This document shows, in pieces, positions 22,601-34,655 of a DNA stretch of 64,000 nucleotides. Below the pieces are notes generated by a model, which did no database searches, had not been told where the DNA came from, and worked only from the letters and a program-made list of their open reading frames with translations. The first letter of the stretch is position 1. Each line of letters opens with the position of its first letter. The translations under genes were made by a program, and so were the position numbers. Source of the DNA: Homalodisca vitripennis (Eukaryota; Arthropoda; Insecta; Hemiptera; Cicadellidae); the NCBI RefSeq assembly GCF_021130785.1, contig NC_060212.1, forward strand, positions 142,544,001-142,608,000, given 5' to 3'.

Positions 22601-24744
22601 CTTTGTAGTAGTAGTGTCTAATGCGGTTAGTGTGGTATATTTTACATTAAAAACTAAAAGAAAAGGAAAAAAATCTCATCTATCAACTTTATTCAGTAGA
22701 CTGTCAAGTCCGGGGCAGAATAGTATAGTTCTATAAATAACCACATATTCACACTGCATTAATTACACAAGTCCCCTTACCCAAGACTAATATTTGTACA
22801 TGTCGGCTAGAGTTATAGTGGCAGTAGTAGGGTGAGCTTCTTGCATTAGTCACTCATTAACTGCACTCATTCCCCCAGCTACAACCCTAAAGGGCTATTT
22901 ATTAGGGACTTCTGCCCTACGGTTCATTTAGCTGATGGGGAAGGTCTGAGTAGCATACGTTACTGTCTCTTTAAATAAGTGTTTCCTTAGAAGTTCTGCT
23001 TGGTGCGTAAAATAATTCATTTTATGCTGATCTGTTCATTCTTTTGAAGAAACATTTAAACTTAAAATAAATTTGAGTGAGCATCTAGACGTATTTGTAT
23101 TTTTAAAAGTATTAAGAGAGCATTTACCATTAAAACTGTTTTTGGTAATGCAGTTAAAATAAAATTTAAACTTTTTTTATAATCTTTCAACTATACAAAT
23201 TTTCACCGGAACACCAAAATAATTGTTTTCACCAAATTCAATGAATTTATTTAAATAAAATGTTTCTGTTGAAAATATAACAGTTGTGAACATTGGAAAT
23301 GTAATGTTATGTATTCTAAAACCAGTTGTCCCTAATAGCTGTTTGTAAGCGAAGAGAAAAACATTTCCATGTCTTCAATCTGTAAATAGCAAACTATTTT
23401 TGTTACTTAACTCCTTGAGAAATAGCTGAAAGTATAATAAATGAATGCATACTTATATGTAGGAATATTGAGTCCTGAAATCTGGAATAAACGTCCGCTT
23501 AAAGAGAGTTTAAAAAGTCGACTACGAACAATTGCCATAATTCGTAAACTAGCCATATTCAGACTATGCTAATTCGGGCATTGGTTTACAAGTTTTTCCT
23601 GTTTACACTGCCGGATGTCAATACAAACTGTATAACATTTCATTTTTACTTTGGAAGCCATGTACATTTAATATATATTAAATTCCAGTTCAAATTATAA
23701 TTATTCACCAATTATTAAAATAATTAAGTAATGAAACATATAATTATAACACCAAAAATATCTCCTAACTATAAAGTAAACAATACTACAGTACAAAGGT
23801 AACCATTTCGAATTAAATTGAAACTTTAGGCTCTCATCTGAATGAAAAATTACCCGCATACCCACGACTGGTTTAACCAGTCCGCTACCGTCCTTGAACA
23901 GAAATAGCAGATTGTTTTGGTATAGATGTTCAATTATAATCAGCGCGTTGTAGAAAATTAATTATTTCAGTACCCTTCAACGTACATAAAATATTTATCA
24001 ATCTTTTCATATTTTATCGTTAATTTAAAATGTGTTACGTTTAGATTTAATTAGTAATAAATAATTTCTTTTGTTATTTATTAAGTATTTTTTATCCACT
24101 AGTGCATGAAATTCTATGAAATAATTACCAGTTTAAAATCCTTTAAAAATAGGTTTCAATATTTTGAAACATTCGTTCTATACATGACGTAGAACTATGA
24201 AATGGAGATGAACTCAAAATCTCAAGGTATAAAAGGTGTTACATCGGGTGGCTCTGAGGAAACAGTGACTCGCTGATACAACAAAGATAATTTGAGATGA
24301 TAAGGGGCTTCTTGCACTTGACTTCGCACTTCAAAGGCGAACAGAAGCACTTCAGTCTCCCAATGGCGATCATCATCGATCTTCGACGTTTAACATCGCT
24401 TTGAACTTCCTGTCACTGCAAGGATAAACAACTCATCATCAGTGACTTCGCTAGTGCTCATTAACGTGTTTTCTCAACTGCAATTAATATTTAATGCTCT
24501 CCAATTTTCATACTCAAGTATATTTAATATATGAGAGTAAAGTCAGCCAATTTCAAGTCATCCTTTTTTATAAAGTCACAAAAGACTTGCATATCGTAAA
24601 ACATCCAAAAATAGTCATGTACATGACACATTATGCGATTGAAAATAAATATCCTACTAGAGTTTCATGACAGCAATGAATTAAATAGAAAATTAAAAAG
24701 TGAAAAAAACTATCATTATTTTCACTTAGCACAATCTGCATATT
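22601..24744. other. No recognisable gene
   Basis: AT-rich with a slightly GC-richer stretch at about 22,800-22,960 and 24,230-24,440. No coding or repeat signal that I can support. Confidence 0.4.
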
Positions 24745-25200
24745 GCAGTTTTTCACTTAGAACAAGAAGATGAGAAAACCCCACCCCCTCCCCCATTTAA
24801 TGTAGTCCTAAAAGGGCTATTGCACTGCTTTCGGAATGACAGGATATTTAGGTCCTATCTATTTCCCATGAAGAAGGATAACGGTCTCTTCTATCTCAGT
24901 CATGTCACCACTAAAAAGGGGTTGGCCTGCTGTTTTCCAGCCTCTATCAGTCAATGTGGCCAGGGAAGACAACACCCCTTTATGTTTATGGTTAAAAACT
25001 TTAACATTAGGAAGCCTCACCGACTCCTGTGCTGTACACTAGAACTTTTGACCAACCCTTTTTACCCCAGTATCACGATATTTGCGTCTAGCAATCTGCC
25101 TTTCGATTGAGTTACTAAAATTAAAGTCACTCATCGGTTTTTGCTACGCCTCTTGTAGGTTCTACTTGCAAATATGAGCCATCAAGAAGTGAACCCATCT
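24745..25200 (+). repeat. Dispersed repeat family B, copy 1
   Basis: Shares ordered blocks with copies at 25,262 and 50,170: (T)TAG(A/G)ACAAGAAG, GGA(G/A)TGACAGGATATT, ATGA(G/A)GAAGGAT, CCAGCCT, TAGACTAGA/ACACTAGA and GGTTTTTGCTA(C/T)GCC. The 96-codon open frame inside it is not conserved in the other copies. Superfamily unknown. Confidence 0.65.
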
Positions 25201-25261
25201 GGGGTTGTCATGCAGTTGCTTAAGAGAAATCCACAATTACAAACAAAGCAGCTATAATTTG

Positions 25262-25740
25262 CTCCAATTGTTTTCTTAGGACAAGAAGTTGAGAAATTGC
25301 ATTTGCCCTAAAAGGACCTTTGTGGTGCTTCCGGAGTGACAGGATATTCTGGATAGTTATGATTGGGGGTACGGACCACCTCCTGTCAAGCTCCATGAGG
25401 AAGGATTTTGGGCATTAATGTGAGTCACGTGTCCTTGGAAGAAGGGGAAGCCGGTTCTGTACCAGCCTGTCTAGTCAAAGAAGGCAGAGGGTGGCACGCC
25501 CCTATATCTAGGACAGTAACAGCCCTTAGGGAGCACCACCAATTTCGACAGATATCTCCCGTAGTAGACTAGACCTATCGTCTACCCTTGCAACCCAGGT
25601 ATTTCGAAATTTGCGGTTAGTAATTCGCCATTCCTAGACATCCATTAGGTTGCCCAGATTTAAGTGACGCAGCGGTTTTTGCTATGCCCACTGTAGGTAT
25701 AAACCAGCCAGAAGTCAGCCTTTCTGGTGAGACTTGCCCA
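25262..25740 (+). repeat. Dispersed repeat family B, copy 2
   Basis: Second copy, same orientation, about 520 bp downstream of copy 1; closer to copy 3 at 50,170 than to copy 1 (GCTTCCGGAGTGACAGGATA is identical). Confidence 0.7.
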
Positions 25741-26084
25741 ATTACTTTAAAGTTTGAGTTTCAAAATTTTAAGTATGAGCTAAAGTAATAAAATCACCCA
25801 AACCTTAAAGCTCACACAGGATTTTTTCTTTTGCTATTGTTCAAAAGGTTAATAAATATTCACAAAATTCTTTTAAGCACGCTTTTTTAAAACAACATTT
25901 TGGATATTTAGTAGACTAGCAAAATGAGCCTAGATTTTAAAGAACAAACACAATTACGACCACAATGGAAGCCACTGAGTACCGAGGAATGCGCGAGTGC
26001 AAGGAGTGCCCAGGTGGGTGCAGCCGTGTCGTGTGCGTGCGCGTGCGTGAGAATTTTGCAAATTCAACTAATTATAATACGTAG
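25741..26084. other. No recognisable gene; GC-rich GTGCG stretch
   Basis: At 25,970-26,052 the sequence is GC-rich with alternating purine-pyrimidine GTGTGCGTGCGCGTGCGTG, which could form Z-DNA. Confidence 0.45.
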
Positions 26085-26165
26085 CTGCGAGTGTCGCTAA
26101 TCCATTTCGATGGTATCGCCGACCGACCCACGCACCTGGGGTTCGAGCCTGTTCCTGGAACTTTG
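26085..26165 (+). repeat. tRNA-like SINE head
   Basis: A-box-like TAGCTGCGAGTG at about 26,083 and a B box GGGTTCGAGCC at about 26,140. The spacing is slightly long for a tRNA and there is no acceptor-stem pairing, so a SINE head is more likely than a tRNA gene. Confidence 0.45.
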
Positions 26166-26535
26166 CTGGGGCCCACACAACGCGCACTGGACCCAAAACT
26201 GAAGTTTACAACCACCGTTCCAAATTTTACAGCGTAAAAGTGCTCAACGTGATCGGATTTCAAATGGAACTGCTCCTCGTAAATCATGCAAACGATGGCG
26301 TATTTTATGCTTTTTATGTGTTTTAAAAGACATTTTACGTTTATTGCGGCGGCCTGCCGCTGTAAATCTCGCGAGAGCTGGTCCCATTGTTGGTTTTGAC
26401 ACAGTAGGAACTGGAACTGATTGGAGATCAGGAATAATTCAGCAAATGGATACTAAAGTACTTGCAGTTACGTCAAAAGTGAATTATTACAGAAAGAGAG
26501 CATAGCTTGAATTTTTTCAGGCACAATGGCTTACT
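26166..26535. other. No recognisable gene
   Basis: Includes a GC-rich inverted stretch at about 26,345-26,358 (GCGGCGGCCTGCCGC). Confidence 0.4.
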
Positions 26536-26862
26536 TTTTACTTTTTTTTAGTAGAGGCCGATCCCCTGTTAAGCCTTATACTACCCGTCCTCACGGACCA
26601 TTGCTGCAGGGTCTGCCGTTCCTTTCGAAAACGGGGGCAGTGAAAAAATACATGCTCCACGACTCCCTTTAGCCTGAAGCGATGCCGATATGGTCTAAAA
26701 TGTCCTGTCAGGACTCGCGTTACACTGTCCTGTGCGAGAATCTTATCAAACAAGATAAGGGTGGGGGAGTCGATACAGTACAAGGTCGATGGTACTGATA
26801 AAAGTGCAAAGGTCACAAGATTTGAACCTGCATTTTCTCTAACTCAGGTCTAAAGTTGAAAC
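26536..26862 (-). mobile_element. Composite tRNA-SINE/LINE-tail element, copy 2
   Basis: Minus-strand order: tRNA-like head with B box GGTTCAAATC (26,819-26,828), shared SINE body, then a LINE-derived segment open at 26,538-26,816. That segment reads VTRVLTGHFRPYRHRFRLKG and then VVEHVFFHCPRFRKERQTL, which matches the C-terminal zinc-knuckle region of R1/I-type reverse transcriptases. The first two Cys of the CCHC are lost; the His and last Cys remain. It ends GGCCTCTACTAAAAAAAAG. Confidence 0.8.
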
Positions 26863-27620
26863 TACATGTTATTCTTAAATCCAGCAATTTCAAAGAAAAA
26901 TCGTTAAAAGTAATTGGTTAATAGATTAATTAATAGATTCAAGTTCAGTTCACTCACGCATGGTCTCCTATTTTTCATCTTAGAAGTCACATGATCTTAC
27001 CTGAAAAAAAAACAAAATGTAAAATAATCTATTAGTAATCAGAATATAAATACAGTAACAAAGGTGACTATATAGAGCTTTGTTGTTGAAAATTATTGAA
27101 AATCTTAATCAGGAACTCATAGTCTCAATCATAACTTAAAAACTGGGTTATAAAAGTGGTTCAATCTTGCATGAACATTTATTTTACAACTTAAATTACT
27201 AATAGAAATTAAAATAACATAAATGGTTCAAAATGGTGGTCTATTAACACCTCCGTGCTATATTTTTCGATAACCTTTCTTAGATTTAAACTGTATATAG
27301 GCTACTGCAAACTAGATCATATATGATATTACAGTTTTTAATTTTTATACGAAATTTAATTATAAATAGCCTTCAATGTTCCCATATCTGCATAAGATAT
27401 GATGGATTTTGCTTGGACTTTGAGGTTTATATCTCTAAAACAAATTTACAGATATGATGTTCGTTTGTGCTTGTTTTTTTTTATACTTAAGCATTACTTA
27501 AACACAATACCGGTCATGTTCCTTTCATGTTGATGATGATACAGTTTCTAAATGAACTGAACGCAAGACTGGCAAATTATTTAAATACTTAGTTGTGTAA
27601 CTTTACATTTACATCTCCAG
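26863..27620. other. No recognisable gene
   Basis: AT-rich sequence. Confidence 0.4.
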
Positions 27621-27844
27621 GATGTTGTGATTCCTGCTTGGACTTTATAAACATCCTGGGTGTCGTCCTTTCCAGGAAGAGCGCTGCTGCAGCATTAGAT
27701 ATGCCGGAGCTGTCCAGATGCGAAGTTGTTCTACTACGCCTCCGTGACACCGGCGAATCGGCAGACTTGAAACGCGTTTTCAGAAGACAATCGATCAGCA
27801 TGTCTTGCCATACGTGGCAAAGAGCTTCTCAACTGAGCAACTGA
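27621..27844 (+). CDS. Candidate terminal exon (unidentified)
   Basis: A GC-rich island of about 220 bp in AT-rich DNA. An acceptor with a pyrimidine tract (ACATTTACATCTCCAG) ends at 27,620, and one frame is open to TGA at 27,842-27,844. It reads GCCDSCLDFINILGVVLSRK... to RASQLSN. The minus strand is also open across the island (about 27,589-27,825; SHLDSSGISNAAAALFLERT is part of it). With an acceptor at TTGAG (about 27,830), its phase would fit the phase-1 donor of the minus-strand first exons. I recognise neither protein, and strand is undecided. Confidence 0.25.
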
Positions 27845-28315
27845 GTTTTAACAATCAGGAATGTTTGAGGAACTATGAACATTGAACTAGCTTACGCTCA
27901 TAAGCATAAACGAAAGTCTGACCTCGTCAGTTAATTCTATATGTACTATATTTTGGCGATCAGTTTGAGGTCTAGGGAACACTCAGGGTCGATACACACT
28001 TGGGAGCAGATTGTATTTTATAGCCTGTTAAGTCGTGTCAACACGACTCCTCTCCCCACGCATTAATACCTCCCTAACTAATCCCGATCCCATTTAACTT
28101 TGCTCGTAATTCAGATTCTCTCCGCCGAGAGAATACATAAGGGCGAGAATGCGGGTTGGAATTACTTTGGAATAACAATTGAATTGCTTTGAGTAAGTTT
28201 GGAGCACCTAAGCAAAACGAATTCTTTATCATTGCGCGTGAAACGTTGTCTAAGTGCAGCCTCTCAGTAAACAAAATCTCGCAACATTAAAAACTATACC
28301 ACCACATATATACTA
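27845..28315. other. No recognisable gene
   Basis: Mixed-composition sequence between the candidate exon and the foldback element. Confidence 0.4.
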
Positions 28316-28869
28316 CGTGAAACCTTGACCGCATCTATTATAACATATTTTTTCAATTTTTCAAGTTGTTGAAAATTTTGCCCCCCTTTTCTAAAGGGGG
28401 GTAAAGGGGTGCAACTAAAAATTTTCAAATACAAACCCCTATTATGTGACCCCTCATTTTAAAGGGAATAAAAAAAGAAATCCAATAATGCAAACTAGAG
28501 GTCTCTACGTTTATTTGAACAGATTTTATGTTCAAAACTGTTCACCTTCGGCTGTTTGACAGTGTGCTAGACGTGTGTAAAAACTTGAGACATGATAGGG
28601 GTTTGTATTTGAAAATGTTTAGGTTGCCCCCCTTTACTCAATTGTAAATTTGTCATAAAATCTGTTAAAAAAAACGTAGAGACCTCTTGTTTGCATTATT
28701 GGATTTCTTTTTTTATTCCCTTTAAAATGAGGGGTCACATGATAGGGGTTTGTATTTGAAAATTTTTAGTTGCCCCCCTTTACCTCCTTTGGAAAAGGGG
28801 CGCAAAATTTTCAACAACTTGAAAAATTAAAAAAACATATGTTATAATAGGTAGGGTCAAGGTTTCACA
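28316..28869. mobile_element. Foldback MITE with duplicated arm
   Basis: Left arm 28,316-28,532 and right arm 28,653-28,869 are inverted copies (GTGAAACCTTGACC, TATTATAACATAT, TTCAAGTTGTTGAAAATTTT, AAATCCAATAATGCAAAC). The interior at 28,590-28,637 holds a further copy of part of the right arm (CATGATAGGGGTTTGTATTT). Right flank ACTCTGTATA resembles a mariner-type end; no left counterpart was found. No coding. Confidence 0.85.
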
Positions 28870-30157
28870 TAGATATCTCGGGCCGTTTAAATTATATCCA
28901 GGTGTGCCAGGACATAAAACTTACTCTGTATAACTATAGCACACATACCACCAGACAAATGCAAAACCTTTCGTGTGAAACTTACTTCCTATATAATAAG
29001 TTTTTGAAATGTGAAAAGGCGTCTTGAAAATTTGGAACGATGCTCTCAAAATGTCCGAAAGTCTTGCAGCCCCTTCTTGTAAAACAATGAAATTAAGTTC
29101 AAGTCGAACATCTCATTTTGGTCAAATGAAGAAGTAGTTGATAATACAGGTCCATATTCGAGTATACTTTAATATATCAAAGGGGCTTAAAGAATACTCA
29201 ATAATAATCGAGCCAGAATGATTAAAGTTTAAAATTCACAAAATAAAAAAAAATGTTTTCCATTCCATATAATCAGTCTGGACTCTGGAATTCCGCTTCA
29301 ATAGCTTAAGTGTTCGTCATTACAATTTGAACTACCAGTATTAAACCATCTCCCAAAAGGAACCTAATATTCTAATATAATTTTAAATGTGAAAAGGAAT
29401 TTTATTTTCAAATGATTGAAAATGAACCTGTCAGGACAAATCAATTACTTGTAAAGATACTGAACACAACTCTCAGATTACTGTACAACTTTCAAATTTA
29501 CTATCTGTTGAGTTTCCAATAATATATTTAACATATAGAAACTATTATTAATCATGACCCGAACTTTACTTGTTTATTATGTTCCATCTTCTTAATATCC
29601 ATCTCTTATTTCACTCATAGTCCAGGGTCCGTGAGGAAATTTCCATTGCATACGCATACAACCCGGTTTGTCTTGAAATCAACACAGAAATTTCTGTTAA
29701 GGAGCAAACCGATCATCATCCACGCCAGTTATTTTTAGATCGTAATGAGTGGGTATTTAAAGAGTTAAATATATGGAACTGTAATTTTTCTCAGACCATA
29801 TTGTTTATAGCCTGACACTTAAAACCGACCGACAGACACATTAATAATAGTTATATAACCATCAAACGCATGAGAAAAGACTTCTAATCGCTACTTTCAG
29901 CCAAATAGTCGGTCTGTATGTGGTTAGCTGACACTTTTGATATACAATCACGCTGAGCAAGGATATAGTAGCGGTTTCTTTGTACTGTTGACAGAGTCTA
30001 CACTATATTGTTCTATACTTTTATACTGGATATTTGAGAAGATAAAGTTGTACCGTAATGAATAGAACATTAAGTATATACTTGAGAGTCCTTAGATTAA
30101 AAAATGGATATAAAGAAGGACGTAGCTTAGAAAGAATTTGTGGAAAGATCAAGAAGA
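28870..30157. other. No recognisable gene
   Basis: AT-rich. Contains an inverted echo of 6,061-6,105 at about 29,895-29,935 (family I). Confidence 0.4.
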
Positions 30158-30290
30158 AATTGAAATGAAATGAAATGAAAAATGTCTTTATTAGAGGCGA
30201 AGTTAGGACTATAAAGTCCTCTCTACCACTTAACCTCGAGGACCACTTAAATTGGAGGTCCTTCCCCGGAGACATTCAAATCCTCGAAAC
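30158..30290 (-). mobile_element. 3' end of a non-LTR retrotransposon
   Basis: Minus strand: a GC-richer 3'UTR (GGTAGAGAGGACTTTATAGT, CTTCGCCTCTAATAAAGACA) with a polyadenylation signal AATAAA at 30,187-30,192 followed by a (TTTCA)n tail at 30,159-30,183. A pentanucleotide tail after AATAAA is typical of LINE 3' ends. No RT coding is present, so this is a severe 5' truncation. Confidence 0.65.
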
Positions 30291-31354
30291 TTTCAAACTA
30301 AGAAGCATAATAGTGTATTTTGCACAAAGTTTTTACGTCTCTTAATAGGTTTGTATTGACGTTTCCATCCATCATTTTGGAGAAATTGCTTTAATAGTTG
30401 TGCAGGATTAATAATTGAAATCGATTAGACTTATGTAGTAATGCAATTACAAAAGAGATGCTTTAACTGTCATCAAAATACAGTGCATAGTATACAAATC
30501 CACATTGAAAAATGATGATATGTAAAAGAGTTTTCACAAAAGTAAAATTCTTCTTGAATTCTGGCCCATCGTATGTAGTACTTGCTATGGAGAAACTGAT
30601 ATTTCCCCTTAGTGGATAAAAAGTAAGGCAAGTGCAATGAACCTCTTATTACCCATTTTGTTCAAAAAATGTTTTTGAACCGTTTCAATGTTGATAACGA
30701 TCATACAGCAGTACATTTCAGTAATACTGAATTATTTACATAATAAGAATAGTTTGCTGAAAAGGTAATTGAAAAATTGAAACTCTAGTGGAGGGGGGTC
30801 TGAACCCCTTGGACCTCGCTGACTTTATTCTTGGATATAAAGTTCCATATTTCCAACGCGTCAGCTTAAGCTTATTGCGCAAAGTAGGTTTCGCTAGGGA
30901 ATCCCTAACCTTATGAGTTTTTGTTTGCACCTAAAGAAGAGTACAAAATCAATTTTTCGTAACATACTGTACTTTTCTGTAACATAGTCGTATAACGATG
31001 GAAATGTCCGAATTTCAGTTATTCTTTAGCCATTCGTCGTCAATAATTAATTTTAAACAAGGTAAATTCTAATTCTACTTTGTTTAGGGGAATTATTGCT
31101 GGGAGTTTTATGAATTTTTAGGAAGTAAATTTTCTTTTAGGTAATCTATTCACCAATCTACAAGAGTTGGGTTAATTAAAATGGGTGAATTTCATGTCCA
31201 TCAGCGCCCACATGTCTGATCATTATTACTCTTGTATATTAACGATTTCTCTCTTGCTTCGAATTATGTAGCCGGAGTTATAAGGATATTAATTTTAGTA
31301 ACGTCAAAGCTTATAAATTTACCAAAATCAATTAAAATTTGACAACGTACTTAC
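30291..31354. other. Probable intron; no other feature
   Basis: AT-rich. If the exon at 31,355-31,400 is real, this is the start of its first intron. Confidence 0.35.
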
Positions 31355-31400
31355 TTTGAGTCCGGTCCTTTTTCTTCAACTTGCTGCTTGTTTTGCCCAT
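31355..31400 (-). CDS. First coding exon, MGKTSSKLKKKDRTQ (paralog 1)
   Basis: ATG at 31,400-31,398 opens a frame of 15 codons plus one base that stops at a consensus donor (CAAA|GTAAGT, intron start 31,354). The peptide is MGKTSSKLKKKDRTQ. Gly2 and Ser6 fit the N-myristoylation consensus, and MGKxSSKLK resembles the start of frequenin/neuronal calcium sensors, which bind Ca2+ through EF hands on membranes; that family call is inference. Paralog 2 (61,234-61,279) has the same 46-nt length, phase and donor position, with six synonymous codon differences and one T/S change. Such a pattern is hard to explain unless both are translated. Later exons should lie at lower coordinates; none was identified. 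Confidence 0.65.
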
Positions 31401-31640
31401 GGTGGATGTTCCAGAGACGAAGTTATCCACACTACCTGTCAGTCACTATCACTATCACTGTCCCGATGTGCTATTGGTTCACTGCCAGACCCAACAACTT
31501 CTCCCCACAATGTCGTGATTCTCTCGCTCCATTACTCCCATGTCTCACAGATGTCGACAAGGCTCTGCAGATATTACCATAATTATTACACACGTACCAC
31601 ACGTACACTCCCGCCACGCGGAGCTGCGGCTATATGGTAA
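31401..31640 (-). promoter_or_regulatory. Putative 5'UTR/promoter of paralog 1
   Basis: GC-richer region upstream of the ATG. It contains GACAGTGATAGTGATAGTG (plus 31,443-31,462), shared with paralog 2, and a CpG-bearing stretch at 31,600-31,630 (CTCCGCGTGGCGGGAG on the minus strand) that could be the core promoter. Start context is CCACCATGG, close to an ideal initiation context. Confidence 0.4.
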
Positions 31641-33777
31641 TTTAATCGGAGCTCTTATTACATTACCAGACTCCCTTAGATGGTAAAGTGGTCTTTCGAC
31701 CAGTTCCAATCAAATCAATTTAGCTCCCTTTGTGTGTGCCTCGGGAATTGAAATTATTAAAATGAAACTAGTAAATGACAACTTAGTTGAATAAATAAAC
31801 ACTGCATATTGTATTTTTGAACGTTTCAGTTATACATGACAATAATGTTGTTACTAAATGTTACAATGTTGTACGATTATGATTTAAACGATGAGAGGAG
31901 TTTAAAAATACTTATAAGTTAGGGATTTCAAATTGCATTTTGTTCTCATGGTGGCTCTTGCGGAAAATTACTATAACATCACAACATGACCCTCACATTA
32001 CACAATTATCCTCAGTTTCAAAGTTTATACATACTGTACATGTTGGCTTACAAAATAACCAGTTGAAACTTGATTTTATAAAATCTCGAGAAAATTCGTC
32101 AGCCATCTTGGTACGCTGTTCGTCGCAATGTGGTGGCAGTTTGTCAAATTTAACAAATCAAAAGGTATTACAGACCTACAGAAAAAAGTAAAAAATGCAT
32201 TTCGAATGGTTTTAAACTATCGATTACCTCCCATAAGAAGTTTACAATAGCGAAAGAAGTGATGAAATATGTTAAAACTTTCAAAAATAATCATATAAAT
32301 ACTCGTATCTTTTTAAGTTCGTCAACCACCTTGGTATGAGATTTCGTTCCGATCCGGAGGCCGTTGAAGTTTAAAAAATTCAGAACTTCTATTTATGAGG
32401 TTAGAGAAATATTTATTTTGTACAAATGCATTTGAAATCGTAAATTTCCAATATAAACCATATTAATATTTCAGTTGTCAAAAAATCTACCTGATTCTTC
32501 CGACTGAAGGGCCATTTTTAATTAAACTTGTTGTTTTAATATTTGCTGTTTAAGTATTTATTGATGTAATATTTTCTTCGAATGATTCATGAAACTATTC
32601 AAATTCATACAAGCACGTGGAATGCACACAAATATGCGTAACTAAGTGACTGTTCTCAATGAAATGCCACAGCGAGGGCCTCTATGAATGGTGAAGGATG
32701 AAAGAGTCAGTATAAACTACCTACCTCACAACCCTTATCTCGTGGTAGATAAACACAAATACAAGGTAGCTCAAGGATGGGTGCGGCATCCTAGATAAAA
32801 CTATCAGCTATTGACGCATCTTCTCTGCTATTTTTAATGCTCCATAGCTTTTTCAGTATTTCATTCTCATTAATCGACAATACTATGTACGTTTGTTAGA
32901 GTTAAAACTTAGTAAATTATTTATCGATACAGAAAATTCTGTATGATCGAGATTTTCCTGTCCACACAATGTCGAAAAAATTAATAGCATTAGCAGTTAT
33001 TCGAAACCCCTTGATAAAACCATGACAATGGCTGCATAAACTTAAGAATTAAACGAAAATACACAATCTGCTATCTTTACTAAACAGAGTAATCAATTAA
33101 TTACACACATTAAAAAATAAAACACTATTTTGAACGAAAATCTACATTAGGGTTAAAACTTTCCAGAAAAAATGCCGACTCATAAATATTGTTTTTACAT
33201 TTAAGTAAGTTTTTCCTAGATTTACATATTTAATAAAATAAACATTACATTTAGAACGCAAATCTTTATAATAAATAAAACAATATTTAATAAAGACACC
33301 TTGCAAATCTTAGTAACACAAGTATTGTTTTTAAATGTTGTTTTAGTTTTTCTAGATTGTTTATATCTAAATAAAAATAAAATAATATTAAGAACGGAAA
33401 TTTGTCCAAAGGGTTTGCTTTTAATAACTTTATAACCTTAAGCGCACAAAGTTTAATTAAAATTTTACGCCTTGTGAATAATGTTAGCATAAATAAGTTT
33501 GTAAATTTTTACGTAGTTCTCATAAAACAAGCATACTTCAAAAAACTAAAGTAATATAAGTAAACGTAAATCTAAACAGGCAATTTAAATATCAATGATG
33601 GCAAACGTAAGCGACTGTATACCATCATAAAGAAATAAAAGCGTTAATTGATGTTGAACCATTCAGCTGATAAAATTTTTATGACATATATGTGAATAAT
33701 ATTTACAATCACATAAATAAATTTAGAATAATCCATTTCTCATCATACACAATTAAAATAATGTTAAGGACACACAA
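31641..33777. other. No recognisable gene
   Basis: Strongly AT-rich. A short frame at 31,940-32,191 has no recognised domain. Confidence 0.4.
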
Positions 33778-33999
33778 ATGGAAAACAGACAGTACAATCT
33801 CACAGCACTGGACAGAATTAACACTGGCGTGTACCCGCTAGCGCACGGACGGGAACTGAATGTAAAAGTAAACAGTAAACAGACCTCTCTACTACACTCC
33901 CCCTTTCCGCCTCACACCTCCCCCCCCCCGCCCGACACACCAAACTACACTGCTCTGATAAGAAGACCGAGTGTCCTCCCCTTATCAATAAATCGATAA
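33778..33999. other. GC-richer patch with poly-C/pyrimidine tract
   Basis: CpGs at 33,829-33,850 and a C-rich run at about 33,915-33,932. Frames are open on both strands but are dominated by low-complexity residues, so coding is not supported. It may be a regulatory patch. Confidence 0.3.
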
Positions 34000-34245
34000 G
34001 CTTACAATACTCAATATTAAACAGACATACCAACGGAAATCGTTGAAGTGAATGAATCACAAACTATTTATTTCGTAACTATCTGTTATTTATTTTTTTT
34101 TATTTTTAAGATAAATTAATAGAATGTTCAGAATAATAAATGTTTGTATAATCAACCGACATGACAACAGTATTTTAACAATTTGTTTTGTTATTAATAA
34201 TATAAATTTAAGTTTACTTGATTTCTATGAAGATTGGTTGTTTAC

Positions 34246-34655
34246 AATAAGCTAACTCAACCAGTTTAGGTGGTTGGTCAACGAATGCGGACCTATTGTG
34301 ACCTATATTCTGTAGTTTAGTCCTAGTAATCAGTGTTGTGTTTAGTTTTTTATTAAGTGCATGTTTTATAGTCAGTGTAGTTAACACACAATATGGCGGT
34401 TGTGATTCCTGACCCATGATTGTCACAACGCTTTGGTGTGATATGTTTATTTTTACATAGTTCGTAACTGTGTGTTAGGTTAGTTATTTACCTGAAGAAG
34501 AGATCAGATTGCAGATCTCGAAACGTAGTGTTACTGATTTTTTATATCACTGAACGATGGCAAATGTCCGGAAATATCCTGTTTCCTTAACAATCCTTCC
34601 ATCGTCAAAAACAAACTTCAAACAAAGGACAATAAAAGAAACTTACTTTATTTTA
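34246..34655 (+). mobile_element. Penelope-like element fragment, copy 3 (longest)
   Basis: Aligns with copy 2 from TTAGGTGGTTGGTC to GAAACGTAGTG, then continues through AATGTCCGGAAATATCCTG to CTTCCATCGTCAAAAACAAA (about 34,588-34,607). The last 43 bp recur inverted at the start of copy 1 (19,118-19,162) and in direct orientation at 40,650-40,693. The hairpin GAGATC-loop-GATCTC before GAAACG is perfect here. No RT coding is left. Confidence 0.55.
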
